The notes: generated from the letters alone by a model not told the origin. A DNA stretch of 6,523 nt from JBCBKZ01 sp039026975 (GCA_039026975.1 JBCCLI010000375.1:1-6523), one strand, 5' to 3'; positions 1 to 6,453 are shown, counted from the first letter of the stretch. Made by a program: numbers and translations.

Positions 1-150
1 AAAGCTGAAAAGTATTCCTATTAAAAAGCATGGAAGAAGAGCATCTGCTATCTTTAGAATTGGACTTGACCAACTCAGAAGGAAACTCCTAAATGACAGC
101 CACTTAGAGCATGAGATTTTATTATTGTCATGTACTTAGAAGAATTCTAC
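1..150 (+). mobile_element. Right end of an IS4-type insertion sequence (partial)
   Basis: The left edge of the window lies inside an insertion sequence whose transposase reads on the plus strand and ends at 139. On the other strand, the AraC-like gene loses all family resemblance at about 140 to 155, and its frame closes at 136 just inside the transposase end. The element's right boundary should therefore lie within a few tens of bases of 139. The left end, the terminal inverted repeats and the target duplication are outside the window, so the exact junction is not determined; 150 is an estimate. Confidence 0.55.
2..139 (+). CDS. IS4-family transposase, C-terminal fragment
   Basis: An open frame enters from the left edge and stops at TAG 137-139, giving the last 45 residues of a protein. 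It contains HGRRASAIFRIGLDQLRRKLLN and ends in LLLSCT. The pattern HGR-(x)n-IFR-GLD-LR followed by a terminal LSCT is what I recall from the C-termini of IS4-type DDE transposases common in Bacteroidota. The DDE catalytic core would lie to the left, outside the window, so activity cannot be judged. The fragment is short and was recognised from memory of the family rather than by alignment. It runs against the direction of all other genes here, which fits a mobile insertion. Confidence 0.68.
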   Translation, partial: KLKSIPIKKHGRRASAIFRIGLDQLRRKLLNDSHLEHEILLLSCT

Positions 151-519
151 AAATGCCTCCGAAATATCAGTTGAAATATCCATCCATTTAGAAATGGGGG
201 AGTTTATTATAGTACTCACCACAGCTGGCCTAAACCTAAAAATGATGGTTTGGGATCTATAGGTATGAGTGAGGTAAACCGCTTTTGAGCGTGGGCCAAT
301 CATTCTGAACCTGGGAGGTTTATGCTCATACACATATATGATGAAATGGGGAGAAACATCCGGCAGAATGACAGTAGGGGAAGCTACCCGATCTGTGTTA
401 CTCACGATAAATACATTCTCCACTAGCGGATGATATAGAAGGGGAACCGTTTGCCTGTCCAGCAAGTGGGAGGTTTTCCTACACCATAGCTCATGGTAGT
501 CTGGATTATATACCAACAT
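136..519 (-). pseudogene. AraC-type transcriptional regulator, N-terminal domain only, cut by IS
   Basis: This reading frame gives 127 residues that resemble the N-terminal DUF6597-type domain found before the helix-turn-helix in many AraC-family regulators. The visible motifs are YHPLVENVFIV (29-39), ILPDVSPHFI (51-60), MIGPRSKAV (73-81) and IIFRFRPAVVSTIINSP (92-108). Such regulators are usually about 250 to 280 residues, so the whole C-terminal AraC DNA-binding region is missing. After the stop at 136-138 none of the three minus-strand frames continues as a helix-turn-helix, while the plus strand carries a transposase end. Insertion is therefore the likely cause of the truncation. The start ATG (517-519) has a possible Shine-Dalgarno AGGAAAG (532-538) with a rather long 12-base gap. 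It begins 20 bases after the ancestral stop of the dinB-like gene, so the two were probably co-transcribed. The remaining domain cannot act as a normal DNA-binding regulator. Confidence 0.72.
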
Positions 520-539
520 ACAGATAGTTTTCTTTCCTG

Positions 540-593
540 TTAAGCCCGCTGAAGTAGTTGGTCTACAACTTCTTTTGCCTGAAAGAAATGCCT
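540..593 (-). pseudogene. Detached 3' end of the dinB-like gene
   Basis: Immediately after the amber codon at 594-596 the same frame stays open for 17 codons, reading RHFFQAKEVVDQLLQRA, and ends at TAA (540-542). This is a typical DinB-family final helix, and its H172 would be the third metal ligand. Its preservation in frame suggests that the stop is a recent point change (CAG to TAG) or a base-calling error rather than an old decay. It lies directly before the ribosome binding region of the AraC-like gene. Confidence 0.75.
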
Positions 594-1103
594 CTATTCA
601 TGGGTTACCATGATGTCAAAGGCGGTTTCCAGGTGATAGACAATGAATTTACTGAAAGGGGAAGTAATGAGCGTTCCTATCACTATTAGGTCCTGGCTAG
701 CAGCTATGAGTTCTTTTAACTTCTCCTGCTCTTGTAGGAATATACCCAGGATATCTCCCTCAATTTCGCTCTGAGAAGGCACCCAAATAGGGGCTGTTTT
801 AGATCTTTTACGCCTGTCAGGACTGACATAATTCAGTATCATCTTTTCATTGAATTTTACCAAGAAGGATCTGCTGAAAAGCCAGGGGACTTTATGGGTA
901 CCAGCTCTGATACCTTCTATGACTGGAAAGAAGGAAGCATTCGTAATCAACAAATGCTCCAGGTTTTGGGCTACACTCCATGTATGAGGTTCAGGCTTCC
1001 AATTAAGCTGTTCATGACTAAGACCGTCAAAAGCCTGTTGGAAATTTTTTGAGGTCTGGTCTATGACGGCCAGCCAGCGAGATTGGTAGGTAGTGGGATT
1101 CAT
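594..1103 (-). CDS. DinB-superfamily protein, truncated by an in-frame amber stop
   Basis: DinB/YfiT-like four-helix-bundle proteins usually hold a divalent metal through three histidines, and several act in thiol transfer; the substrate here is unknown. Counting from the ATG at 1101-1103, the signature WSVAQNLEHLL (42-52) supplies the first His (H50). The C-terminal HLETAFDIMVTHE supplies the second (H168). The frame then stops at TAG 594-596 (codon 170). If that codon were CAG, the protein would run on as THEQRHFFQAKEV to a natural stop at 540-542. That would complete the HxxxH motif with H172 and give a normal 187-residue protein. The truncated product lacks the third ligand and the last helix, so it is probably inactive. 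An upstream ATG at 1170-1172 would add 23 residues unlike the family. The 1103 start was chosen because family similarity begins there and AAGGAG (1119-1124) lies 15 bases upstream, a longish gap. Confidence 0.8.
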   Translation of the reverse strand: MNPTTYQSRWLAVIDQTSKNFQQAFDGLSHEQLNWKPEPHTWSVAQNLEHLLITNASFFPVIEGIRAGTHKVPWLFSRSFLVKFNEKMILNYVSPDRRKRSKTAPIWVPSQSEIEGDILGIFLQEQEKLKELIAASQDLIVIGTLITSPFSKFIVYHLETAFDIMVTHE

Positions 1104-1211
1104 GGTAGGTGTATTTATCTCCTTAATGGGGATGCAGTATACACAATGAGATTGAAAGTAATATACATCCACACCTGATGAATGGTAGTGTCGGTGGTCC
1201 TTAATAATGGG

Positions 1212-1250
1212 AATGATAGCAGTAGCCCAAAGCGCTACTGCCTATTCATT
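1212..1250 (-). terminator. Hairpin after trpB, possible terminator
   Basis: An 8-bp perfect stem, GCAGTAGC (1219-1226) with GCTACTGC (1234-1241), has a 7-base loop. Outer arms AATGA (1212-1216) and TCATT (1246-1250) can lengthen it across a small internal loop. It starts about 16 bases after the trpB stop codon. On the trpB transcript the sequence after the stem (TATCATTCCCATTATT) is only moderately U-rich. It may therefore end transcription weakly or serve as a 3' mRNA-stabilising structure. No plus-strand gene is present that it could serve in the other direction. Confidence 0.5.
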
Positions 1251-1265
1251 ATTATTTGAAACTCC

Positions 1266-2639
1266 TCAAATATCTGGAGTATCTAGTTCTGCTAAAGAGG
1301 CTGCTATTTCCTCCGAGGTAATTTCGTGCTTAACTATTTTCCCAGCAAAGAAATCTTCATAGGCTTTCATGTCAAAGTTTCCATGTCCGCACATATTAAA
1401 GAGAATGGTTCTGGAAACCCCTTCTTCCTTACATTTATTGGCCTCAGCTATGGCGGTAGCTATTCCATGGGTAGCTTCAGGCGCAGGTACTATCCCTTCT
1501 GTTCTGGCAAATAGTACACCTGCCTCAAAGACTTCCAGGTTATCATGAGCTACTGCTTCTATCAGTTTATCTTTCAATAACTGGCTAACAATGACCCCTG
1601 CCCCATGATACCGGAGTCCCCCTGCATGTATAGGTGCAGGCACAAAGTTATGGCCCAAGGTATACATAGGTAAAAGTGGCGTCATACCTACGGTATCCCC
1701 AAAGTCATACTTGAATACCCCGCGGGTAAGCTTAGGGCAGGAAGTGGGCTCACTGGCTATACATCTGATATTCTTTCCTTCTTCCAGGTTAAGCCTCAGG
1801 AAAGGGAAGGCTAGTCCGGCAAAATTAGAGCCTCCCCCAAACGGCGCAATCACTACATCCGGCATGTCTCCAGCTTTTTCCATCTGTTTGACGGCTTCCT
1901 GTCCTATAATAGTCTGATGTAGTTTTACATGGTTTAGGACACTTCCTAGTGCGTACTTAGTATCATCATTCATAGCTGCTCTTTCCACGGCCTCTGAGAT
2001 AGCTATCCCTAATGAGCCTGTGGTATGAGGATTTGCCGCTAATACCTTCTTTCCAGCCTCTGTAGCCTCAGAAGGAGAGGGAAATACCTTGGCCCCCCAG
2101 GTATTCATCATTACCTTTCTGTAGGGCTTCTGCTCATAGGAGAGCTTAACCATATACACCTCACACGCTAGTCCAAACTTATTACAGGCAAAACTAAGGG
2201 CACTCCCCCACTGTCCGGCTCCTGTCTCTGTAGTGATTCTCTTAATCCCTTCTTGTTTATTATAGTATGCCTGCGCTACTGCGGTATTAGGTTTATGAGA
2301 ACCAGACGGACTTACGCCTTCATACTTATAGTAGATTTTGGCAGGTGTATCTAGGGCCTTCTCTAATCCATAGGCTCTGTAAAGAGGGGTGGGTCGCCAC
2401 ATAGCATAGATATGCCTCACTTCATCAGGTATGTCTACCCATTTTTCAGCTGTCACTTCCTGCTGGATCAGGGCCATAGGAAACAAGGGTGCTAAGGCAT
2501 CCGGGCCTATAGGCTCCCGGGTTCCTGGGTGTAAAGGAGGCAGTGGCTTATTAGGCATATCTGCAACGATGTTATACCACTTATCAGGTATCTCTTTTTC
2601 ACTCAGGGTAATTTTTCTTTGCTTCATGCTGGTTGTCAT
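1266..2639 (-). CDS. trpB: TrpB2-type tryptophan synthase beta-like PLP enzyme
   Basis: This 457-residue fold-type II PLP protein matches the long stand-alone beta-like family (TrpB2, TIGR01415 type). Members can join indole and L-serine to L-tryptophan in the cytosol without a TrpA partner. The motifs in order are RPTPLYRA (82-89); SGSHKPNTA (112-120) with the Schiff-base lysine K116; ETGAGQWG (138-145) with the catalytic-type glutamate E138; the phosphate-binding loop GGGSN (268-272); SEPTSCPKLTRG (296-307); IHAGGLRYHG (337-346); and NMCGHGNFD (415-423). The N-terminal extension of about 80 residues before RPTPLYR and the HAGGLRYHG block separate it from the shorter TrpB1, which has about 400 residues. 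The length is normal and no lesion is seen. No trpA or other trp gene is adjacent, so it may salvage indole or have another physiological substrate. The start ATG at 2637-2639 has no clear Shine-Dalgarno, and an in-frame ATG four codons later (2625-2627) is a possible alternative. Confidence 0.93.
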   Translation of the reverse strand: MTTSMKQRKITLSEKEIPDKWYNIVADMPNKPLPPLHPGTREPIGPDALAPLFPMALIQQEVTAEKWVDIPDEVRHIYAMWRPTPLYRAYGLEKALDTPAKIYYKYEGVSPSGSHKPNTAVAQAYYNKQEGIKRITTETGAGQWGSALSFACNKFGLACEVYMVKLSYEQKPYRKVMMNTWGAKVFPSPSEATEAGKKVLAANPHTTGSLGIAISEAVERAAMNDDTKYALGSVLNHVKLHQTIIGQEAVKQMEKAGDMPDVVIAPFGGGSNFAGLAFPFLRLNLEEGKNIRCIASEPTSCPKLTRGVFKYDFGDTVGMTPLLPMYTLGHNFVPAPIHAGGLRYHGAGVIVSQLLKDKLIEAVAHDNLEVFEAGVLFARTEGIVPAPEATHGIATAIAEANKCKEEGVSRTILFNMCGHGNFDMKAYEDFFAGKIVKHEITSEEIAASLAELDTPDI

Positions 2640-2680
2640 GTTGTGTAGTAATAATGGTCCCTTCTAAGGGGATTCAAGAA

Positions 2681-2706
2681 CAAAATAGAATATAGCGTTT
2701 TTTCAA
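2681..2706 (-). promoter_or_regulatory. Possible trpB promoter
   Basis: On the minus strand TTG (2704-2706) and TATTTTG (2681-2687) are separated by 16 bases. They resemble the Bacteroidota pattern TTTG then TAnnTTTG, with one T missing from the -7 box and a slightly short spacer. Transcription would start a few bases downstream and leave a 5' leader of about 40 bases before the ATG at 2639. It is the best match between the upstream terminator and trpB, but it is imperfect. Confidence 0.35.
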
Positions 2707-2777
2707 TATATTCTTCAGAAAGAATGACTATTTAGGGTAAATGGGGCTGTAATGAGTAAGTGAACTTGCTACTCAAC

Positions 2778-2814
2778 AGAAGATCTGTTCATAAGTAGGA
2801 GAAGATCTGATCAT
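2778..2814. repeat. Two 15-bp direct repeats, 22-bp period
   Basis: AGAAGATCTGTTCAT (2778-2792) and AGAAGATCTGATCAT (2800-2814) differ at one base and start exactly 22 bp apart, about two helical turns. Each contains the palindrome AGATCT. The first copy also sits in a small hairpin, AACAGA-AGA-TCTGTT (2775-2789). The position, roughly 70 to 110 bp upstream of the trpB promoter candidate, would suit a regulator site, but no binding protein is known. Confidence 0.4.
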
Positions 2815-2866
2815 TCCCCTGCCTGGTAAGTAGGTCTCGTATCATACTCCTAACAGTCCTTCTATT

Positions 2867-2878
2867 ACTTAGCTAAGT
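2867..2878. repeat. Perfect 12-bp palindrome
   Basis: ACTTAGCTAAGT is its own reverse complement and the symmetry does not extend further. It has no loop, so it is more like a dimeric protein site than an RNA hairpin. No function is assigned. Confidence 0.35.
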
Positions 2879-2997
2879 TAGATAAGTATAAAACTTGAGG
2901 ACTTTCAATAAGAAGCATCGCAATTATCACTAGAGAATAAAAAATAACCTGTTTATCAGGAAAATCCTTTAACATAAGTATACACAGTACATGAGAC

Positions 2998-3043
2998 ATA
3001 AAAAATCAAGCGAGAGGCTAATAAGTACCTATTAGTCTCTCGC
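2998..3043 (-). terminator. Intrinsic terminator of the wza-wzc operon
   Basis: A 14-bp stem pairs 3010-3023 with 3030-3043, with one G-U pair at 3017/3036 and a six-base loop at 3024-3029. On the minus-strand transcript the GC-rich base of the stem (CTCTCGC) is followed by TTGATTTTTTA, giving a run of six U starting four bases after the stem. This is a textbook rho-independent terminator, 108 bases downstream of the wzc stop. It closes the operon and separates it from trpB. Confidence 0.87.
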
Positions 3044-3151
3044 CTGAGTAATGTCATCAACTTCTTGACCCTGTCCTTACTCATTTCTTAGAAAGGGTAG
3101 ACAGTTTTCCTTAACCAGCAGAATTCCTTTATCTACTCTTCTCATCCAGGG

Positions 3152-5554
3152 TTAAAAGAATTTTCCTACCTTCTTTTTTCCGGCAGTCTGATAGTATCCT
3201 ATCTTAGTCCCATATCCAAAGGTATCATCACCTAGGCCGTAGGACTGTTTTTGGCTGACATCATTAACTACAATTTGGATATTCTTTAGCCTGCCTGAAT
3301 CATATAAATCATTAATTCTCCCTAAGCTGGGTGTGGTAGTTTTGCCATGCCTTACTATGTATAAGGTAAGATCTATAAATTCTTTCAGAAGAATATAATC
3401 TGGTGTCTCACCTATAGGAGGTGTGTCAAAAATGATAAAGTCAAAAATCCCCTTTAATTCTGTCATCAATGAACTAAAAGATTTTCCCTCTAATAAATCT
3501 ACTGAGTGGAAGTCTACAGGTCCTGCCGGGATTAGGAATAGATTTGAAATTTCAGTCTCTACCAGTATGTTCTCTAAAGATTCTCTTCCTTGTAAAAAAC
3601 CGGATAGGCCCCTTTCATTTTTCAATTTAAAGTTTTTATGGAGATCCGCTTTCCTGAGGTCTACATCCATGATCAGTACCTTATAACCAGACTGGGCCAT
3701 CATAGAAGCCAGGTTAGCTGCACAGAAGGTCTTCCCCTCTCCAGACCAAGTGGAAGTTACCCCTATTACTCTACACTTCATATTTGGTAGAAGATCCCTT
3801 ACATGCATCCTTATGGTTCTAAAGCTCTCTGCTAGTGGGGTACTTACGTACTTAGAGGTTAACAGCCTTATTTTTTCGTTATTGAAAAGAATAACTCCTA
3901 TTACAGGTATTTTTGTGTGTAATCTAATATCTCTCAGGCCCTTAATTTTATCATCTACTGTATTGATTAACAGGATGATACCCAGGGGTACCCCTAAACC
4001 TGCAGCTAAGGCCATAAAATAAACCAATAGTGAATTAGGGGAGGTAGGCTTATCCCCCAGCTGCCTGGCCTGGTCTACTACGTACTTATCATCTGAGGTA
4101 TTGGCCAAGGCGATATTAGCCTCAGACTTTTTCTCTAGTAAGTACTGATAATTTTTCTCAATGAGGGTGAACTCCCTTTCCAAGCGGTTAAGCTGCTTCT
4201 CATTTCCTGGGAGTCTGTTGAGTTGGGAACGTGTTGAGGCAATGTTTTGCTTGATTTGTGTCAGCTGAATATCAGAGGCTGCCACTCTGTTTTTGGCATT
4301 TTCCGCCAGCCTTTCCGTGACATTTTGGATTTCTTTCTCCAGTCTCTGAAGTTGAGGGTTACCCGGCTTAGCAGATTGGAGGAGCTTAGCTCTTTCCTGA
4401 TACAGTTCAGATAACTGATTTAGAAGAGGGTTCATCATAGGATCCGATATATCCAGCGCAGATGGTGCCAGAAGTTGTTCTCCTCTCTGTGCCTGTGCAA
4501 AGTAATCTTCTATCTGCCTATAATACTGATTTTCCCCATTCACCCTAGATAGGTCTTTCTCCAAGTCTAAGACTCTTTTGGTGAGTTCTTCTGAGGCGGT
4601 TCCTATGTCTACAATTTTACTTTCAGACCTGAAAGATTCCAGCATATCTTCTACCGTTCTCAAGGAGTCTGCAACTTCCTCTATTTGCTTATCAATTAGA
4701 GATATAATTTTATTTCCCTCCGTTGATCTTCTACCCTGCTCTTTCTTTAAGTAATTCTCTATTAAGGTATTGAGGAACTTCTTTTCATCCTTTATGGAGA
4801 ATCCTTCCGTAGTCAGCTGGATCAAGTTTCCTTCCTCTTCTAGCGGGGCAACTTCCAGTTTTTCTTCAAGTGAAAGGACTTGACTCTCCAGCGTCTGCAA
4901 GACAACTTTATAGGTATCTCCAACTTCAAGGAGGTTAGCGTCTTTTATAAAAAGATCAAACTTCAGATTATTCTGGTCAAAAGAAGCACCTGATGTTACC
5001 GTTCCATTTACTGCCCAGTCAGGTATAAGAGTATTTGGCTCTTGTGTTTTAAGTTGAAATACTGTGGCTTCAGCTGCTTTTCCTTCTACTAGAAATGATT
5101 CATTTCCTTGATAAGTTAACTCAAGAGGTGTATTTACTACTTGAAGGCTGGATGAATCAACTCTAATATAGATCGGGCAGTCATTAGCAGAAATGGAATA
5201 ATACCTAAGTAAGCCTTTCTTTTGATAGCTTACCCCCATATCCAGAGATTTGGCAGTCTGTGCAAGTAGAGTGTATGACTTAAGAATTCCTACTTCATCT
5301 TCTTTTTTCTCATTGGGGTCAAACAGTCCAATCTCATTCATAAACTCCCGCCCTTTAGACCTATCAACTTTATTATCATTAATAAGAAGGGCCGCTTGGG
5401 CCTTGAATTTCCTAGGTGTGTCTTGAAGATAAACAAAGGCAGCGGCAAGAAAGAGACCAGAGAATAAGAAGAATAAATACCACCTGGAAAGCAGCCTCAG
5501 GAAAATAACTTTAAGCGTAAGCTCCTCTATATGCTGATTCTGTATGCTATTCAT
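3152..5554 (-). CDS. wzc: Wzc-like polysaccharide copolymerase with BY-kinase domain
   Basis: This inner-membrane protein would control chain length and export of a capsule or exopolysaccharide, with a cytoplasmic tyrosine autokinase. Counting from ATG 5552-5554 it has 800 residues, typical for the fused Bacteroidota form. A Wzz-type N-terminal region carries TM1 at about 22-44. It is followed by a long periplasmic part with coiled-coil stretches (about 275-345 and 380-480) and a GNVR-like segment around PGNEKQLNRLE (449-459). The Pro-rich PTSPNS (503-508) leads into TM2 (about 508-531). The kinase has the linker ESFRTIR (576-582), Walker A SGEGKT (604-609, K608), Walker A' VLIMDVDLR (626-634) and Walker B FDFIIFDTPP (704-713). 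A tyrosine cluster (Y772, Y781, Y787, Y788) ends the chain, as expected for autophosphorylation. A TTG at 5558-5560 could add two residues and overlap the wza stop, but the ATG two bases after that stop is preferred. No lesion is seen. Confidence 0.93.
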   Translation of the reverse strand: MNSIQNQHIEELTLKVIFLRLLSRWYLFFLFSGLFLAAAFVYLQDTPRKFKAQAALLINDNKVDRSKGREFMNEIGLFDPNEKKEDEVGILKSYTLLAQTAKSLDMGVSYQKKGLLRYYSISANDCPIYIRVDSSSLQVVNTPLELTYQGNESFLVEGKAAEATVFQLKTQEPNTLIPDWAVNGTVTSGASFDQNNLKFDLFIKDANLLEVGDTYKVVLQTLESQVLSLEEKLEVAPLEEEGNLIQLTTEGFSIKDEKKFLNTLIENYLKKEQGRRSTEGNKIISLIDKQIEEVADSLRTVEDMLESFRSESKIVDIGTASEELTKRVLDLEKDLSRVNGENQYYRQIEDYFAQAQRGEQLLAPSALDISDPMMNPLLNQLSELYQERAKLLQSAKPGNPQLQRLEKEIQNVTERLAENAKNRVAASDIQLTQIKQNIASTRSQLNRLPGNEKQLNRLEREFTLIEKNYQYLLEKKSEANIALANTSDDKYVVDQARQLGDKPTSPNSLLVYFMALAAGLGVPLGIILLINTVDDKIKGLRDIRLHTKIPVIGVILFNNEKIRLLTSKYVSTPLAESFRTIRMHVRDLLPNMKCRVIGVTSTWSGEGKTFCAANLASMMAQSGYKVLIMDVDLRKADLHKNFKLKNERGLSGFLQGRESLENILVETEISNLFLIPAGPVDFHSVDLLEGKSFSSLMTELKGIFDFIIFDTPPIGETPDYILLKEFIDLTLYIVRHGKTTTPSLGRINDLYDSGRLKNIQIVVNDVSQKQSYGLGDDTFGYGTKIGYYQTAGKKKVGKFF

Positions 5555-5556
5555 AA

Positions 5557-6339
5557 TCAATTATTTTGAGTCAGAGCATATATAGATATGCCTGTTGAAA
5601 TCACTGCTACAACTGCGCTTACTATAGTAAGTGTGGATAAGTTAGAGCGCTTTACTTTTTGCTTGAGGGGTCTTACATAGACCACATCATTAGGTCTAAG
5701 ATAAAAGTAAGGGGAACTTATTACGTTAGGATCGGTTATATCGAGAATAGTGGCTTCTGATCCGTCTTCTCTCTGACGTAAAAGGGTAATCTCTGTGCGG
5801 TCAGCAAAGTCTCGTAGATCACCTGCTAAAGAAATAGCTTCTAGTAAGGTGAGACGATTATTATATACATAATAATCCCCAGGCCTATTAACTTCTCCTA
5901 ATACAGATACCTTGAAGCTGACCAGATTAATGATGGCGGTAGCATCTGTAAAAAACTCATCTACCAACCTTTGGATTTGAATCCGGGCTTCATCCAGTGA
6001 AAGCCCCTCAACTATGACAGACCCTATAAGGGGCAAGTGGATAGCCCCATTTTCGGAGACAGAGTATCCATTGAGAAATAAAGCTCCGGGATTAACATTT
6101 ATAAACCCATTTCTTGGCTCTATATTTAAAAACTCAGCATTATCCACCTCCAGGCTTTTTATTTTCACTGAGAGAATGTCTCCTTTTTGAAGGTGGTAAA
6201 TTGGGTATTCATTTTCTATAATAGTGGATGAGTTCTGGGTAAACTCATTTTCCTGAAAATAGACGGTATCCTGTAAGGAAATGCAAGATGAGAATGCAAA
6301 AGCAAGGCTAATAAAGTAGAGATACCTAAGATTCCTCAT
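5557..6339 (-). CDS. wza: Wza-like outer-membrane polysaccharide export lipoprotein
   Basis: This protein of 260 residues should form the periplasmic and outer-membrane part of the export channel that works with the neighbouring copolymerase. It opens with a lipoprotein signal peptide (1-18, LAFAFSSC) and the likely lipidated Cys19. The poly-export domain spans about 44-140, with YHLQKGDILSVKI (48-60) and YSVSENGAIHLPLIG (92-106). A single SLBB domain begins at VLGEVNRPGDYYV (146-158). A hydrophobic segment at about 236-256 ends the protein, probably the membrane-crossing helix. It is shorter than E. coli Wza (379 residues), which has more SLBB-type domains, but this length is ordinary for Bacteroidota. 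The ATG at 6337-6339 was chosen because it starts the signal peptide directly; the AT-rich bases before it show no Shine-Dalgarno. It is the first gene of the operon, and its TGA (5557-5559) lies two bases before the wzc ATG, suggesting translational coupling. Confidence 0.92.
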   Translation of the reverse strand: MRNLRYLYFISLAFAFSSCISLQDTVYFQENEFTQNSSTIIENEYPIYHLQKGDILSVKIKSLEVDNAEFLNIEPRNGFINVNPGALFLNGYSVSENGAIHLPLIGSVIVEGLSLDEARIQIQRLVDEFFTDATAIINLVSFKVSVLGEVNRPGDYYVYNNRLTLLEAISLAGDLRDFADRTEITLLRQREDGSEATILDITDPNVISSPYFYLRPNDVVYVRPLKQKVKRSNLSTLTIVSAVVAVISTGISIYALTQNN

Positions 6340-6447
6340 TATTAACTACTGCGAAAAAACGGTGCTATAATAATACCCCTATTGGATAAAACAACTTTAG
6401 AACGTTAGGGAGGATTATAGATTGTTTAATTCCTGAAAATTAATGAG
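6340..6447 (-). other. Long 5' leader of the wza-wzc mRNA
   Basis: If the promoter at 6454-6487 is used, about 107 untranslated bases precede wza. They include a run of six T (6354-6359) close to the ATG, but only a very weak stem comes before it. No ribosome binding site or known riboswitch is recognisable. The length leaves room for regulation of capsule export at the RNA level, which cannot be shown from one sequence. Confidence 0.4.
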
Positions 6448-6453
6448 ATATTT

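Larger units (their letters stand above)
2640..3151. other. Gene-free region between trpB and wzc
   Basis: These 512 bases hold no convincing protein or RNA gene on either strand. What can be seen, left to right, is a weak trpB promoter candidate (2681-2706), two 15-base direct repeats (2778-2814), a perfect 12-bp palindrome (2867-2878), a small four-bp hairpin (2948-2960), the intrinsic terminator of the wza-wzc operon (2998-3043) and a second inverted repeat in the wzc 3' untranslated region (3045-3083). The parts not listed show no recognisable structure. Confidence 0.7.

Noticed and set aside
1..135. Continuation of the AraC-like protein to the left by frameshift
   Set aside because: All three minus-strand frames were read. 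One stays open but gives a Ser/Leu/Phe-rich sequence without helix-turn-helix features, and the others contain stops, while the plus strand gives a transposase tail.
1326..1514. Open frame of 62 codons on the plus strand inside trpB
   Set aside because: It lies entirely antisense to a well-conserved gene and its translation resembles no known family.
1711..1917. Open frame of 68 codons on the plus strand inside trpB
   Set aside because: It is antisense to trpB codons around the phosphate-binding loop and has no recognisable domain or start signal.
2431..2667. Open frame of 78 codons on the plus strand across the trpB start
   Set aside because: Most of it is antisense to the N-terminus of TrpB2, and it shows no family motif or ribosome binding site.
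2659..2670. CCCTTCTAAGGG symmetrical sequence upstream of the trpB ATG
   Set aside because: Only a four-pair stem with a four-base loop can form, which is too weak to claim as a regulatory element.
2938..2960. CCTG-TTTAT-CAGG hairpin followed by T-rich DNA on the minus strand, a possible second terminator
   Set aside because: The stem has only four base pairs and a much stronger terminator lies just upstream on the same transcript.
3077..3145. A 22-codon minus-strand frame (MRRVDKGILLVKENCLPFLR...) six bases after the wzc stop
   Set aside because: It is too short, has no ribosome binding site and no recognised family, and it lies in the 3' untranslated region before the terminator.
3423..4022. 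Two plus-strand open frames (3423-3686 and 3750-4022) inside wzc
   Set aside because: Both are antisense to the kinase and TM2 coding regions, and their composition mirrors the conserved gene.
6352..6378. Run of six U in the wza leader as a possible attenuator
   Set aside because: The sequence before it forms only a three-pair stem with mismatches, too weak for an intrinsic terminator.
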